Below, piece by piece: positions 9,024-17,884 of a stretch of DNA of 64,000 bases. How positions within the stretch are numbered: the stretch's first letter is position 1; every line of letters begins with the position of its first letter. Position numbers and translations under genes: made by a program. The stretch comes from PoT sp049331405 (GTDB taxonomy: Bacteria > Planctomycetota > Planctomycetia > Isosphaerales > Isosphaeraceae). The stretch is from NCBI RefSeq assembly GCF_049331405.1, contig NZ_CP186274.1, positions 6,758,001-6,822,000 on the forward strand. The letters run 5' to 3'. The notes under the pieces were generated by a model that searched no databases, was not told the DNA's origin, and saw nothing but the letters and a program-made list of their open reading frames with translations.

Positions 9024-9980
9024 ATGGATCCCGTGGTGGTCGACCGCACGCACATCCTGGTGCTGAACTACAACGGGCGAGGGCTCTTGGCCGAGTGCCT
9101 CCCCTCGATCGTGGCGGCCGCCGAGCGTGCCTCGGTCCCCTGCTCCGTCTCCGTTATCGACAACAGCTCGACCGATGATTCAATCGAATTCCTCCGACAG
9201 GCCTGGCCGAGCGTCGGCCTGATCTCGGAGCCGAATCGAGGTCTCGCCTCGTTCAACCACGTCCTCGCCAGGCTGGACGAGCCGGTCGTCTTCCTGCTCA
9301 ACAACGACGTGAAGCTCGAGCCCAACGCGATCGATCCGCTGCTCGCCGCCTTCGCCGAGCACGACGACGTTCTGTTCTCGGCCCCCCAGTGCTGGACATT
9401 CGACGGCCTCGAATACGAGGGGATGCGGACGCGCATCCGGAGCCGGTTCGGCATCGTCCAGGGGATGTGCCGCGTCCCCGGCCACGAGGCGAAGGTGGAC
9501 CTGCCCGACCTCACGGCCTCGGCGGGCCCGATCCTGGCCGTCGATCGCCAACGTTTCCTGGATCTCGGCGGCTATGATCCCATCTTCTTCCCCGGGCGGA
9601 TCGAGGACCTGGATCTTGGTTTCCGGGGCTGGATGGCCGGCTGGAAGGGGTACTACGTCCCCGGCTCGAAGACCTATCACCAGGGTTTCGGCTCGTTCGG
9701 GCCCGCGCACGGCCAGGCCGGTTGCGACCGGCTCGCCGCGAGGAACAGCCTGATCTTCGCCTGGAAGAACCTGAGCGGTCTGAGGCTCGCCCGGCACCTC
9801 GCCTGGCTGCCGATCCGCCTGATCCACACGCTGGGGACCTTCCGCCCGACCTTCGCGGTCGCCTTCGCGGAGGCCCTGGCGCGACTTGGGGAGGTGCTCT
9901 CCGCTCGAAGGGCCCAGGAGGTCGGTGAGGCAGGCTGGGTGGCCCGCCAGGAGGCCTATTTCCGACAATTCCGCTGGTGA
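9024..9980 (+). CDS. GT2-family glycosyltransferase (rhamnosyltransferase type)
   Basis: First gene of the glycan island, 318 residues. It has the GT-A core: ILVLNYNGR near residue 10, VIDNSSTDDS near 45-54, FLLNNDVKLEP (the DxD-like NND) near 90-100, and IEDLDLGFRGW near 192-202, where acceptor-activating acidic residues lie in this family. The pattern is that of WbbL-like inverting glycosyltransferases adding sugars to a lipid-linked acceptor. The ATG at 9024 abuts AAGGG with no spacing; GTG at 9033 would have AAGGG 9 nt upstream and may be the true start, a loss of three residues. It is followed after 40 bp by the phosphatidyltransferase gene. Confidence 0.85.
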   Translation: MDPVVVDRTHILVLNYNGRGLLAECLPSIVAAAERASVPCSVSVIDNSSTDDSIEFLRQAWPSVGLISEPNRGLASFNHVLARLDEPVVFLLNNDVKLEPNAIDPLLAAFAEHDDVLFSAPQCWTFDGLEYEGMRTRIRSRFGIVQGMCRVPGHEAKVDLPDLTASAGPILAVDRQRFLDLGGYDPIFFPGRIEDLDLGFRGWMAGWKGYYVPGSKTYHQGFGSFGPAHGQAGCDRLAARNSLIFAWKNLSGLRLARHLAWLPIRLIHTLGTFRPTFAVAFAEALARLGEVLSARRAQEVGEAGWVARQEAYFRQFRW

Positions 9981-10020
9981 TTGGCTGTCCCGTTCGCGTC
10001 AAGTCGCAAGGAGGCGACCG

Positions 10021-11085
10021 ATGTCCCGTCAGTCCGTCCAACTCGTGATCGACGCCCGCCCGAGGGGTCCCGTCGGGCCGCTCGCCGGCGAATTGATTCA
10101 GGGACGGTCCGTGCTGGCGCATCTCGTCGAGCTTGCCCTGACGTTCGACACCAACGCGGTCCAGATCCATGCAAGGCTCGAGGATCACCCACGGCTCGAG
10201 TCGCTCCTTTCGGATCGTCAGTCGGGCCGATTCGCCTTCTCGACCGGCCCCCCCAACGAGGGTGCTGTGGTGCTGAGGACGGACAGGCTCTACGACCTGA
10301 CGAAGCTCCGCCGGGTGGTGCGCCGGGGCGGCGACCCTGAGTCGGCCGTCATCTGGCGGCTCGATCAGCCTCACGGGCTCAGCGGCGCCGACGCCGAACT
10401 GAGCCGCCGACAGACCTATCAGCCGCTCGGCCGCTACTGGGCGTTGATGCCCGCGAAACGGCTGGCGCGGTCCCTCTGCCAGACCCGCGTGCGCCCCAAC
10501 TGGCTGACGCTGGGTTCGGCCTCGTTGGTCCTCGGCACGGCGGCGCTGACGGCCTTCGCACCGCCCTGGACGCTCGTCTGCATCGCGTCGGCGGTCGCCC
10601 TGGCCGTGGCCCTGGTCCTCGACACGGCCGACGGCCACCTGGCTAGGCTCCAGGGGACATCGTCCGACTTCGGCCGCTGGCTCGACGGGAGCCTGGACGA
10701 GGTCGGCGACATGGCCCTGCACGCCGCGATCGCCTGGGGGACGTACGCCCAGACTGGGCACGTCGCCTGGCTGCTCCTGGGCATGCTCTATGGTATGAGC
10801 AAATACCTCTTCTTTGCGATCACCAGCTCGTCCCCCGAAGAACCCAAGCCGGGCTTGCCGAGCCAGCCCCACGTGGCCTCGTCGACGAACCTCAAGCCGG
10901 TGGCCATGCCTGCGCCCCGAACGACTCGCCTGGTCCGCCTGATCGGGCATGCCGATGTCCGCTGGCACCTCTGGATTGTGCTGGCCGCCGTCGGGCGCCT
11001 GGACCTGGCGCTCGTGGCCTACAGCCTCTATTTCCCCCTGCGGACCTCGGCGGCGGCGGCCAGGAGGGTGCTACACCATGCCTGA
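10021..11085 (+). CDS. CDP-alcohol phosphatidyltransferase with extra N-terminal domain
   Basis: A 354-residue membrane enzyme. The CDP-alcohol phosphotransferase signature DxxDGxxARx8GxxxDxxxD is complete: DTADGHLAR near residue 201, then G, D and D in DFGRWLDGSLDE. Membrane helices flank it (about 160-200, 235-265 and 310-335). It would condense a CDP-activated alcohol or lipid with a polar alcohol such as inositol, glycerol phosphate or an inositol phosphate. Residues 1-130 form an extra soluble domain whose start (GPVGPLAGELIQGRSVLAHL) recalls the nucleotidyltransferase fold seen in bifunctional IPCT-DIPPS enzymes, but without a clear catalytic signature. AAGGAGG 6 nt before ATG 10021 fixes the start. 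It overlaps the next gene by 8 bp. Confidence 0.85.
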   Translation: MSRQSVQLVIDARPRGPVGPLAGELIQGRSVLAHLVELALTFDTNAVQIHARLEDHPRLESLLSDRQSGRFAFSTGPPNEGAVVLRTDRLYDLTKLRRVVRRGGDPESAVIWRLDQPHGLSGADAELSRRQTYQPLGRYWALMPAKRLARSLCQTRVRPNWLTLGSASLVLGTAALTAFAPPWTLVCIASAVALAVALVLDTADGHLARLQGTSSDFGRWLDGSLDEVGDMALHAAIAWGTYAQTGHVAWLLLGMLYGMSKYLFFAITSSSPEEPKPGLPSQPHVASSTNLKPVAMPAPRTTRLVRLIGHADVRWHLWIVLAAVGRLDLALVAYSLYFPLRTSAAAARRVLHHA

Positions 11086-11845
11086 CGCTCGCGTCTCCGC
11101 GCTCATCCTCGCCAAGAACGAGGCCGAGAACCTGCCCGACTGCATCGCCTCGGTGCGCTGGGCCGACGAGGTCATCGTCGTCGTCGACGCCGCCAGCCAC
11201 GACGAGACCGAGGCGATCGCCAGGAAACTTGCCGATCGCGCGATCGTCCGCCCCTTCGACGACTTCGCCAGCCAGCGCAACGCCGCGCTGGATCTTGCGT
11301 CAGGTGATTGGGTCTTCGCCATCGACGCCGACGAGCGGGCCACCCCCGAGCTCGAGGCCGAGGCCCGTCGCAAGCTCAATGACTCCTCCGCAGGCCTGGC
11401 CGGCTACCGCGTGCCGATCCGGAGCGTGATCCTGGGCCGATCCTTCTCCTACTCGGGGACGCAATACGACTTGCCGCTCCGACTTTTCCGCCGAGGGCTC
11501 GGTCGCTGGGTGGGCGCGGTCCACGAGACGGTCGACCTGCAAGGCGATGCCGGTCAGCTCGAACAAGCGTTGAAGCATCGGACGATCCCGGATATGCAGA
11601 CGTTCCTCAGGAAAATCAATGAATATACGACGCTCGAAGCCATCAAGTTCGAGCGTGAGGGCCGTCGTCCGCACCCGGTCGACCTGACGCTCCGCCCGGC
11701 CTGGACGTTCGCCAAGCTCTATCTCGGCAAACAAGGCTTCCGCGACGGCGTCGAGGGCCTGGCCTTCTGCGCCCTCTCCGGCTTCTCGGTGGCGGTTCGG
11801 CACTGGAAGCATCGCGAGCGCCTTCGACTGCGGGGGGCCTCATGA
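11078..11845 (+). CDS. GT2-family glycosyltransferase (WaaE/KdtX-like)
   Basis: A 255-residue GT-A glycosyltransferase. Motifs are LILAKNEAENLPDCI at residues 9-23, VVVDAASHDET near 32-42, FAIDADERATPE (DxD) near 84-95, and WVGAVHETVDL near 145-155. This order is typical of LPS-core beta-1,4-glucosyltransferases of the WaaE/KdtX type, so transfer to a lipid-A-like or core acceptor is likely though not proven. CAGGAGGG lies 9 nt before ATG 11078. It overlaps the previous gene by 8 bp and the next by 4 bp, indicating translational coupling. Confidence 0.85.
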   Translation: MPDARVSALILAKNEAENLPDCIASVRWADEVIVVVDAASHDETEAIARKLADRAIVRPFDDFASQRNAALDLASGDWVFAIDADERATPELEAEARRKLNDSSAGLAGYRVPIRSVILGRSFSYSGTQYDLPLRLFRRGLGRWVGAVHETVDLQGDAGQLEQALKHRTIPDMQTFLRKINEYTTLEAIKFEREGRRPHPVDLTLRPAWTFAKLYLGKQGFRDGVEGLAFCALSGFSVAVRHWKHRERLRLRGAS

Positions 11846-12552
11846 CGACCTCCATCGCCCACGAATATGAGGCCGAAGTCGCCGCGCGGTTCGACGAGCT
11901 CCAGGCCCGGTTCAAGCGGGTCGTGCCCGACGACGATGCCCGGCTGCGGGCACTCGTCTCGACCCTGGAGCCGCTGCGGGGCAAGCGGATCCTCGACCTC
12001 GGTTGCGGCAAGGGGCGATTCGCGTCGAGGCTGGCCGAAGGCGGGGCCGAGGTCGTCGGGATTGACCTTTCGGCCGGGATGCTTGAAGAAGCCGAGGGCC
12101 TCAATCGCGTGCGATGCTCGGCGAGTCGGCTCCCGTTTGCGTCGGCATCCTTTGATGCGGTGGTGGCGGTCGAGGTCTTCGAGCACCTGGAGGCGATCGA
12201 CCCCGCCTTATCCGAGGCGCGTCGGGTCCTCCGCGATGGCGGGATCCTCGCGATCGTCGACAAGAACGCGGCGTCGCTCAACGCGCACCGCCCCTGGCTG
12301 CCGAGCCTGGCGGTGAAGTGGATCGACCAGCGCCGAGGCCGCTGGATGTACCGCCACGACGAGCGGGTCCGCGAGCGCTGGTTCTGGCCCCGGCGATTGA
12401 GCATACGATTGAGGCGAGACTTCGAAGACGTCTCCGTCCGCTACCTGCTCTCGCCCAATGAGGCCGATCGCTGGGTCTTCCGGCAGTTCCCGGCCGCTCG
12501 CCTGATGACGGTCTGGTCGGCAAAGGTTGCCGTTGCCGGGAGGGCCGCATGA
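11842..12552 (+). CDS. Class I SAM-dependent methyltransferase
   Basis: A 236-residue methyltransferase. Motif I is ILDLGCGKGRFASRL near residues 50-64, the acidic motif II is VVGIDLSAGML near 71-81, and the post-I region FDAVVAVEVFEHLE near 107-120 is typical of UbiE/BioC-type enzymes. No signal or membrane helix. Within the coupled glycan island it probably methylates a sugar, carrier lipid or glycan chain terminus. ATGA overlaps join it to both neighbours. Confidence 0.8.
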   Translation: MTTSIAHEYEAEVAARFDELQARFKRVVPDDDARLRALVSTLEPLRGKRILDLGCGKGRFASRLAEGGAEVVGIDLSAGMLEEAEGLNRVRCSASRLPFASASFDAVVAVEVFEHLEAIDPALSEARRVLRDGGILAIVDKNAASLNAHRPWLPSLAVKWIDQRRGRWMYRHDERVRERWFWPRRLSIRLRRDFEDVSVRYLLSPNEADRWVFRQFPAARLMTVWSAKVAVAGRAA

Positions 12553-14048
12553 ACCCGCTCACACTGTCGGGCCTGCCCCCCCTGCCGCTCCTGCTCTGGG
12601 AGACCCCGCCGGGCCTGGAGCTGATCCTCGGGCAGGAAGGGATTGCTTGCGTCCGGGCCAAGGAGACTCATCCCCTCGCATTTCGAGGTGGCCGATTCGT
12701 CCTCTACGACGGCCGCAAGGTCTCCGCGGCGAAGCTCCGATCGGCCCTCAGCCCCGAGCACGTCGCGCTCGATATCGACCTGCTCCGACGTGAGGATGGC
12801 CGCGACCCGTTCGAGGCGCTCGTCGACACGAAGGGGACCCGCGTCTCCTGGAAGGTGGACGAGGGGATCGTCACCGAACGCGTCTCGCGAGTCGCCAAGG
12901 CGGCGATCCGCCATCGCCTGATCCGCAGGCTGCGGCATGCCGTGAACCAGGCCGGTGGCGTCTGGGCGAGGCTTGCGCCGTTCCCGTTCCCCTATCGCTC
13001 GGCCTTCAACTTCCGCGCGGACCTCGACGAGTCGGTCGTGGAGGATTACGCCAGGTACGCCAGGGCGCGTCGGCCGCTCGACGATTGCTGCACGCACTTC
13101 GTCAGCACGCACGCCTATGGCCGCGAGCCCGAGGTGCTGGAGGACCTGCTGCGTTGCGACACGCAGTCGCATGGGCACTACCACTTCATCTATCGCGACC
13201 CCGAGGCCAACCGTTGGAATCTCCGCAGGGCCCGCCGGATCCTCGAGGATGCGGGGTTCGCCTCGGTCGGGTTCGCCGCCCCGCACGGACGCTGGAACCC
13301 GGGGCTGGACGCGGAGCTCGAGGATTTCGGATATCTTTATTCGTCTGACTTCCAGCTCGGCTACGACGACTTGCCCTTCTTCCCCTGGCGTGGCGACCGC
13401 TTCTCGAAGGTCCTGCAGATCCCGATCCACCCAATTTGTGAGGGGATCTTCAACGAGGCGGGGATCGACGACGGCCGGGTTGTTGCCGAACACCTCGCCC
13501 GCACGGTGATCGCCAAGATCGAGGCGGGGGAGCCGGCGTTCGTCTACGGCCACCCGGAGCGTCGGCTGGCCCGCTATCCCGAGGTCCTCGCCACGCTCGC
13601 GAGGACGATCGCGAACGAGCCGCTTCTCTGGCGTGTCACGCTCAGCGACTTCGCCAAATGGTGGCACTGGCGCCACGCCAGGCGATGGTCACTCGTGCCC
13701 AAGACCGAGGATCGGCTCGAGCTCCAGTTCGAGGAGTGGAGTGTCGAGTACCCCCTGGCGCTCGAGGTGGCCCGAGGCCAGCACGTCGCTCTGGTGCCCG
13801 TCACCGGGCCCCGGATGCTTTTGAGGCTGGAAGACCTCGCCTATGAGCGTCGCGAGCCTTCGATCAACCACATGCCGTCGACCGTCGCCTCCCCCCGGTC
13901 GGCGAGCCTGAAGGCCGCGGTGCGTGCGGCCCTCGACTGGGAGACCGTCACCCCCGTGGACGACCTCCCCACGAACCTGTTCACCGATCGCGTCAAGAAG
14001 CGGTTGCGGCAATGGCGAGGACCGCTGGGCGTGGAGGCTGCTCGATGA
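12549..14048 (+). CDS. Polysaccharide deacetylase-like (CE4) protein
   Basis: A 499-residue protein whose middle third (about residues 150-310) carries a carbohydrate esterase 4 layout: FNFRADLDE near 154-162 (candidate catalytic and metal Asp), QSHGHYHF near 205-212 (metal His pair), FAAPHGRWNPGLD near 236-248, YSSDFQ near 258-263 and QIPIHP. It probably removes acetyl groups from N-acetylated sugars of the glycan made by this island. The N-terminal 140 and C-terminal 170 residues match no family I know, so it is longer than simple deacetylases. No signal peptide is evident, which suggests action on a cytosolic, lipid-linked intermediate. 4-bp overlaps on both sides. Confidence 0.75.
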   Translation: MNPLTLSGLPPLPLLLWETPPGLELILGQEGIACVRAKETHPLAFRGGRFVLYDGRKVSAAKLRSALSPEHVALDIDLLRREDGRDPFEALVDTKGTRVSWKVDEGIVTERVSRVAKAAIRHRLIRRLRHAVNQAGGVWARLAPFPFPYRSAFNFRADLDESVVEDYARYARARRPLDDCCTHFVSTHAYGREPEVLEDLLRCDTQSHGHYHFIYRDPEANRWNLRRARRILEDAGFASVGFAAPHGRWNPGLDAELEDFGYLYSSDFQLGYDDLPFFPWRGDRFSKVLQIPIHPICEGIFNEAGIDDGRVVAEHLARTVIAKIEAGEPAFVYGHPERRLARYPEVLATLARTIANEPLLWRVTLSDFAKWWHWRHARRWSLVPKTEDRLELQFEEWSVEYPLALEVARGQHVALVPVTGPRMLLRLEDLAYERREPSINHMPSTVASPRSASLKAAVRAALDWETVTPVDDLPTNLFTDRVKKRLRQWRGPLGVEAAR

Positions 14049-15142
14049 AGACGTCCCCGATTTACGCCTGGGCCGCGGCAAGATCCCAGGGCGCGATGCT
14101 CCCCGGCTCGATCCTCTATCACGCCCCTTCGGTCGTCTTCCAGGCGCCCGGCGGCGGCGAGAACCAGCTCGTCCAGACCGGCCGGCACCTCGAAGACCTG
14201 GGCCTGAGCATCCGCCTCTTCTCCCCCTGGCTCGACCGCATCGAGGACGCCCGGCTGCTCCACCTCTTCGGGATGTCCCGCGAGGGGCTCGAGCTGGCGA
14301 AGGTGGCCAAGGCCCGCAAAGTCCCGATCGCGCTCTCGCCGATCTGCTGGTTCGAACCCAGGGCCATCGCCGCCCTCGCGACCGACCCGATCCGTCGGGC
14401 CTGCGACCTCGCCAGGTGGGGTGTGAAGCGGCTGGCTCCGAAGGTTCCCGGCTGGCGACGCTCGCTGCTCGAACTCGCCGACGTCGTCCTGCCCAACTCC
14501 GAGGCCGAGGCGCACCAGTTGAACCGGCTCTTCGGCACGAGCCTCGCCAGGATCCGCGTGGTGCCGAACGGCGTGTCGTCGACCTTCGCCTACGCCTCGG
14601 CGACCACCTTCCGCGAGGAGTATGGCGCGGGGGACTTCGTGCTCTACACCGGGCGGATCGAGCCCCGCAAGAACGTGCTGGGGCTGATCGAGGCGGTCGC
14701 GGCACTCGGGCTTCGCCTGGTGGTGATCGGCACGGTGCCCCCAGGTCGTGAAGCTTACGCCGAGGCCTGCCGACGCGCCGGGGATGGCCTGGTCCGCTGG
14801 ATGGGGACGATGGAGCACGACGACCCGAGGCTGGCCTCGGCCTTCGCGGCGGCCCGCGTTTTCGCGCTGCCGAGCTGGTTCGAGACCCCCGGCCTCGCCG
14901 CGCTCGAGGCCGCCCTGGCCGGCTGCCCGGTCGTGGTCACGCCCTACGGATGCACACGCGAATATTTCGGCGATCGGGTCGAGTATGCTCGCCCCGACCG
15001 CCCCTCGGAGATCGCCCGGGCGCTGATCCGCGCTTGGGAGCAAGGGGCCGACCCCCGCCTCGCGGCGCACGTCGGCTCGCGATATCTCTGGTCGGACGTC
15101 GCCCAGCGAACGGCGGAGGTTTATGACCAAATTGCCGGCTGA
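14045..15142 (+). CDS. GT4-family glycosyltransferase
   Basis: A 365-residue GT-B enzyme. N-terminal APGGGENQL near residues 37-45 is the glycine-rich acceptor-side loop. The C-terminal donor site has LYTGRIEPRKNV near 200-211 and PSWFETPGLAALEAALAGCPVV (E-x7-E motif) near 280-300. It is a retaining glycosyltransferase that probably uses a nucleotide sugar to extend a surface glycan. ATG 14045 overlaps the previous stop by 4 bp, and its end overlaps the next gene by 20 bp. Confidence 0.85.
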   Translation: MKTSPIYAWAAARSQGAMLPGSILYHAPSVVFQAPGGGENQLVQTGRHLEDLGLSIRLFSPWLDRIEDARLLHLFGMSREGLELAKVAKARKVPIALSPICWFEPRAIAALATDPIRRACDLARWGVKRLAPKVPGWRRSLLELADVVLPNSEAEAHQLNRLFGTSLARIRVVPNGVSSTFAYASATTFREEYGAGDFVLYTGRIEPRKNVLGLIEAVAALGLRLVVIGTVPPGREAYAEACRRAGDGLVRWMGTMEHDDPRLASAFAAARVFALPSWFETPGLAALEAALAGCPVVVTPYGCTREYFGDRVEYARPDRPSEIARALIRAWEQGADPRLAAHVGSRYLWSDVAQRTAEVYDQIAG

Positions 15143-16484
15143 ACCCAAGCCCGTTCCGATCCGACGCTACCGCTACAGCAAGCTGCGGTGGCGGGTCATG
15201 GTCCATGTCCTCGACGCCTTCGGCTCGATGGGTATGTGGCTCTGGCGCCGCTTTCGCGAGGCACCCAGGCCGGGCACCCCTCGGCGGATCCTCGTCGTGC
15301 AGCTCGACCACCTGGGCGACGCCGTCCTGACCAGCCCCATGTTGGCCAGGCTCCGCGATGCCTATCCCGAGGCCACAATCGACGTGCTCGCCTCGCCCAG
15401 CAACCTCGAGGTCTTCGAGGCCGACCCCAACGTCGACCACGTACGGCTCGCCGCCCGCAACTGGTTCGAACGCCAGTCGGGTCGCTGGGCTCTGGGCTCG
15501 GCCGTCTGGGAACTCGGGAGACGACTCCGGGGCACCGCCTACGACCTCGGCATCGACGTCCGCGGCGACATCCTCACCGTCCTCGTCCTGACCCTGGCGG
15601 GCATCCCCCGCCGCGTCGGCTGGACGATGGGGGGCGGCGGCTTCCTCCTGACGGAAGCGGCCGAGTGGATCCCCGGCCGCCACGAGGTCGAGTCGCGACT
15701 CGCGCTCCTCGACCGCCTCGGTGTCCCGGCCGAAGGCCCACCTCGCGTCGTTGTCCACGCCACCGATCGCGACCGGATCGAGGTCGGGCAATGGCTTCGC
15801 GAGGCCTGGCCCCTGCGTGAGGCCCGAGTGGCCACGCAGTCGGTGAAGGCCAGGCGTGAGTCGGGCTCGGCTCGACGCGCCAAGAGCCTGGTCGCCCCCG
15901 TCGCTACCTCGACCAGGCTCGAAGGGGACGAGGCCGACTGGCTGCACGCCGGCCGGTTCGGCTCCGAGGCGCCCCTGCTCGCCGTCCACCCCGGCGCGGG
16001 GACCTCGGCCAAGCGCTGGCCCGCGCAATACTGGCAGGCTCTGATCGGCCGCTTCCTCCAGGACGGTTGGCGTGTCATCGTGGTCGGGGGCCAGGTCGAC
16101 GTGGCCGTGGCCGACTCGCTCGCGAGGCACCCGAACCTGAGGAACTGGACCGGCCGCATGACGGTCCGGCAGACGACGGCCTTCCTCGAGCGCGCGGACC
16201 TCTTCATCGGGGCCGACTCGGGGCCGGCGCACCTGGCCGCCTCGGCGGGGATCGCCTCGGTGGTGCTCTTCAGCGGCACGAACCGCTCGGCGCAATGGCG
16301 CCCCTGGTCACGACGCTCTCTGGTGCTGCGCAAGGAGGTCCCCTGCCGACCTTGCCACCACAAGACCTGCCCGCTCGCCGACCACCCTTGCATGACCGGG
16401 CTCAAGCCCGAGCGAGTGTATAAGGCGTCGAAGAGGTGGTGGGCACGCCTGCACCGCGAGGAGTCGCCCCATGCCCCGATCTGA
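15123..16484 (+). CDS. GT9-family (heptosyltransferase-like) glycosyltransferase
   Basis: A 453-residue protein with heptosyltransferase motifs: VVQLDHLGDAVLTSPM near residue 58-73, AVHPGAGTSAKRWP near 285-298, FIGADSGPAHLAAS near 362-375, and a C-terminal Cys cluster PCRPCHHKTCPLADHPCM, a common GT9 ending. It is longer than the usual roughly 350 residues because of a basic N-terminal extension (1-55) and a basic insertion near residues 235-270. It likely adds heptose or another sugar to an LPS-like inner core. It overlaps both the upstream GT4 gene (20 bp) and the small downstream gene (14 bp). Confidence 0.88.
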   Translation: MTKLPAEPKPVPIRRYRYSKLRWRVMVHVLDAFGSMGMWLWRRFREAPRPGTPRRILVVQLDHLGDAVLTSPMLARLRDAYPEATIDVLASPSNLEVFEADPNVDHVRLAARNWFERQSGRWALGSAVWELGRRLRGTAYDLGIDVRGDILTVLVLTLAGIPRRVGWTMGGGGFLLTEAAEWIPGRHEVESRLALLDRLGVPAEGPPRVVVHATDRDRIEVGQWLREAWPLREARVATQSVKARRESGSARRAKSLVAPVATSTRLEGDEADWLHAGRFGSEAPLLAVHPGAGTSAKRWPAQYWQALIGRFLQDGWRVIVVGGQVDVAVADSLARHPNLRNWTGRMTVRQTTAFLERADLFIGADSGPAHLAASAGIASVVLFSGTNRSAQWRPWSRRSLVLRKEVPCRPCHHKTCPLADHPCMTGLKPERVYKASKRWWARLHREESPHAPI

Positions 16485-16677
16485 GGACACAGGCCGGCGG
16501 ATCGACTGGCGAGGCTGGCTGATGCTCGCCTGGGTCCTCTGGTTCGGCGGCCTCTATGCGAAGATGATTGTCGAGCGACGCGGGGCGAAGTTCCGGGCGA
16601 TCGTCGGGGCGTCGAGCAAGGACTCAGGGATCAAGAGCGATCGTCGACCCGATACTTCTCCAGGGCCTCGCGGTTGA
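16471..16677 (+). CDS. Small single-helix membrane protein, last gene of the glycan island
   Basis: A 68-residue frame starting inside the end of the GT9 gene. GAGGAG lies about 8 nt before ATG 16471. Residues 15-35 (WLMLAWVLWFGGLYAKMIV) form one transmembrane helix; the tail is basic. It overlaps the convergent enolase-family gene by 47 bp at their 3' ends. No family is recognised. The start site and helix argue for a real gene, but length and overlap leave doubt. Confidence 0.5.
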   Translation: MPRSEDTGRRIDWRGWLMLAWVLWFGGLYAKMIVERRGAKFRAIVGASSKDSGIKSDRRPDTSPGPRG

Positions 16678-17806
16678 GCGTGTAACCGAGGCCCGGCTTG
16701 GTGGGCAACTCGAGCTGTCCGTCCACGATGCGGAAGTCCTCGACGAGCAACTCGCGGCGGAGCGGCGACTCGGCCAGTTCGCTCGGCATGAACTCGATGT
16801 AGGGGCAGTTCTCGGCGACCGCGGCCATGTGGGCGCTGGCGGCGATGCCGAGGCCGGTCTTCCAGCAGTGCGGGACGACCGAAAGGCCTCGCTCGGCGGC
16901 GAGCTTGCAGACGCGCATCGCCTCGGTGAAGCCGCCGACCCGCCCGAGGTCGGGCTGGAGGACGTCGACCTTCCCCTGGTCGGCGAGGTCGAGGAACTCG
17001 AAGTGGGTGTTCTGCCACTCCCCGGCGGCGATCGGGATCGGCGAGCGCTCGTGCAGGAAGGCATGCCCCTTCAAGTCGTCGATGTCGATGGGGGTCTCGA
17101 TGAAGGCGAGATCGTAAGGGGCGAGCCGCTCGATCACGCCCAGCGCCGTCTCGGCGTCGGGCCAGGCGTAGGCGACGTCGACCATCATCACGAGGTCGGG
17201 GCCGACCGCCTTGCGACATTCGGCGACGACCTCGACGATCGCCTCGTTCGGCTCCTGCAGGCCGTTGTGGCTGTACGGGCCGTTGAGGCAGACCTCGAGC
17301 TTGGCCGCGCGGAAGCCCAGCTCCTTCGTCTTCCTCACCTTGGCGACGAGGGAGTCGGTGTATTCCTGGAGGGTCCAGCCCGTCGGCAGGAGTGACGCAT
17401 AGGGCGTCACGGGTCGGGGGCCTTCGCCGAGGAGCTTCCAGATCGGCACGCCGAGGGCCTGCGCCTTGATGTCCCAGAGGGCGATGTCGATGGCGCCGAG
17501 GGCGCAGATCAGTGCCCCGCGCCGGCCGGTCATCTTGGAGCCGCTGTAGAGGGTCTCCCAGACCTTCTCGGGCTCCATCGGGTCGGCGCCCAGCAGCATT
17601 TCCTGGAGGCCTCGCCCCATGCAGTGGGTGCCCCGGGCCTTGATGCACTCGCGGGCCACCCAGGGGTTCGTGTCAGTCTCGCCCACGCCGACGATCCCCT
17701 CGTCGGTGTGGACCTCCACGATCAGGTCGTCCTGGGCCGACGAGCAGGCCTCGGAGCTGTAGTCGGGGGCGAGTAGGATGTGGAGGTCGATTCCCGTGAT
17801 CTTCAT
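16631..17806 (-). CDS. Enolase-superfamily (mandelate racemase/muconate lactonizing type) enzyme
   Basis: A 391-residue enzyme with an N-terminal capping domain (about 1-125) and a modified TIM barrel. Metal ligands are visible: MMVDVAYAW (Asp) near residue 208, FIETPI (Glu) near 236 and AAGEW (Glu) near 261. QPDLGRVGG near 285 and VPHCWKTGLG near 313 supply the Asp-His dyad. The usual K-x-K base motif on strand 2 is K-x-E here (AAKLEVCL). Members dehydrate or epimerise acid sugars; a sugar-acid dehydratase is likely, substrate unknown. It is transcribed alone toward the glycan island and overlaps the small membrane-protein gene at the 3' end. Confidence 0.85.
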   Translation of the reverse strand: MKITGIDLHILLAPDYSSEACSSAQDDLIVEVHTDEGIVGVGETDTNPWVARECIKARGTHCMGRGLQEMLLGADPMEPEKVWETLYSGSKMTGRRGALICALGAIDIALWDIKAQALGVPIWKLLGEGPRPVTPYASLLPTGWTLQEYTDSLVAKVRKTKELGFRAAKLEVCLNGPYSHNGLQEPNEAIVEVVAECRKAVGPDLVMMVDVAYAWPDAETALGVIERLAPYDLAFIETPIDIDDLKGHAFLHERSPIPIAAGEWQNTHFEFLDLADQGKVDVLQPDLGRVGGFTEAMRVCKLAAERGLSVVPHCWKTGLGIAASAHMAAVAENCPYIEFMPSELAESPLRRELLVEDFRIVDGQLELPTKPGLGYTLNREALEKYRVDDRS

Positions 17807-17884
17807 GTCGGTCGCCTGGAGCCATCTCGATCGGTGCGGGCGGGACGCGAGTCGAGACGAATGTAGCGGCCGGGCCCGGCGAAT

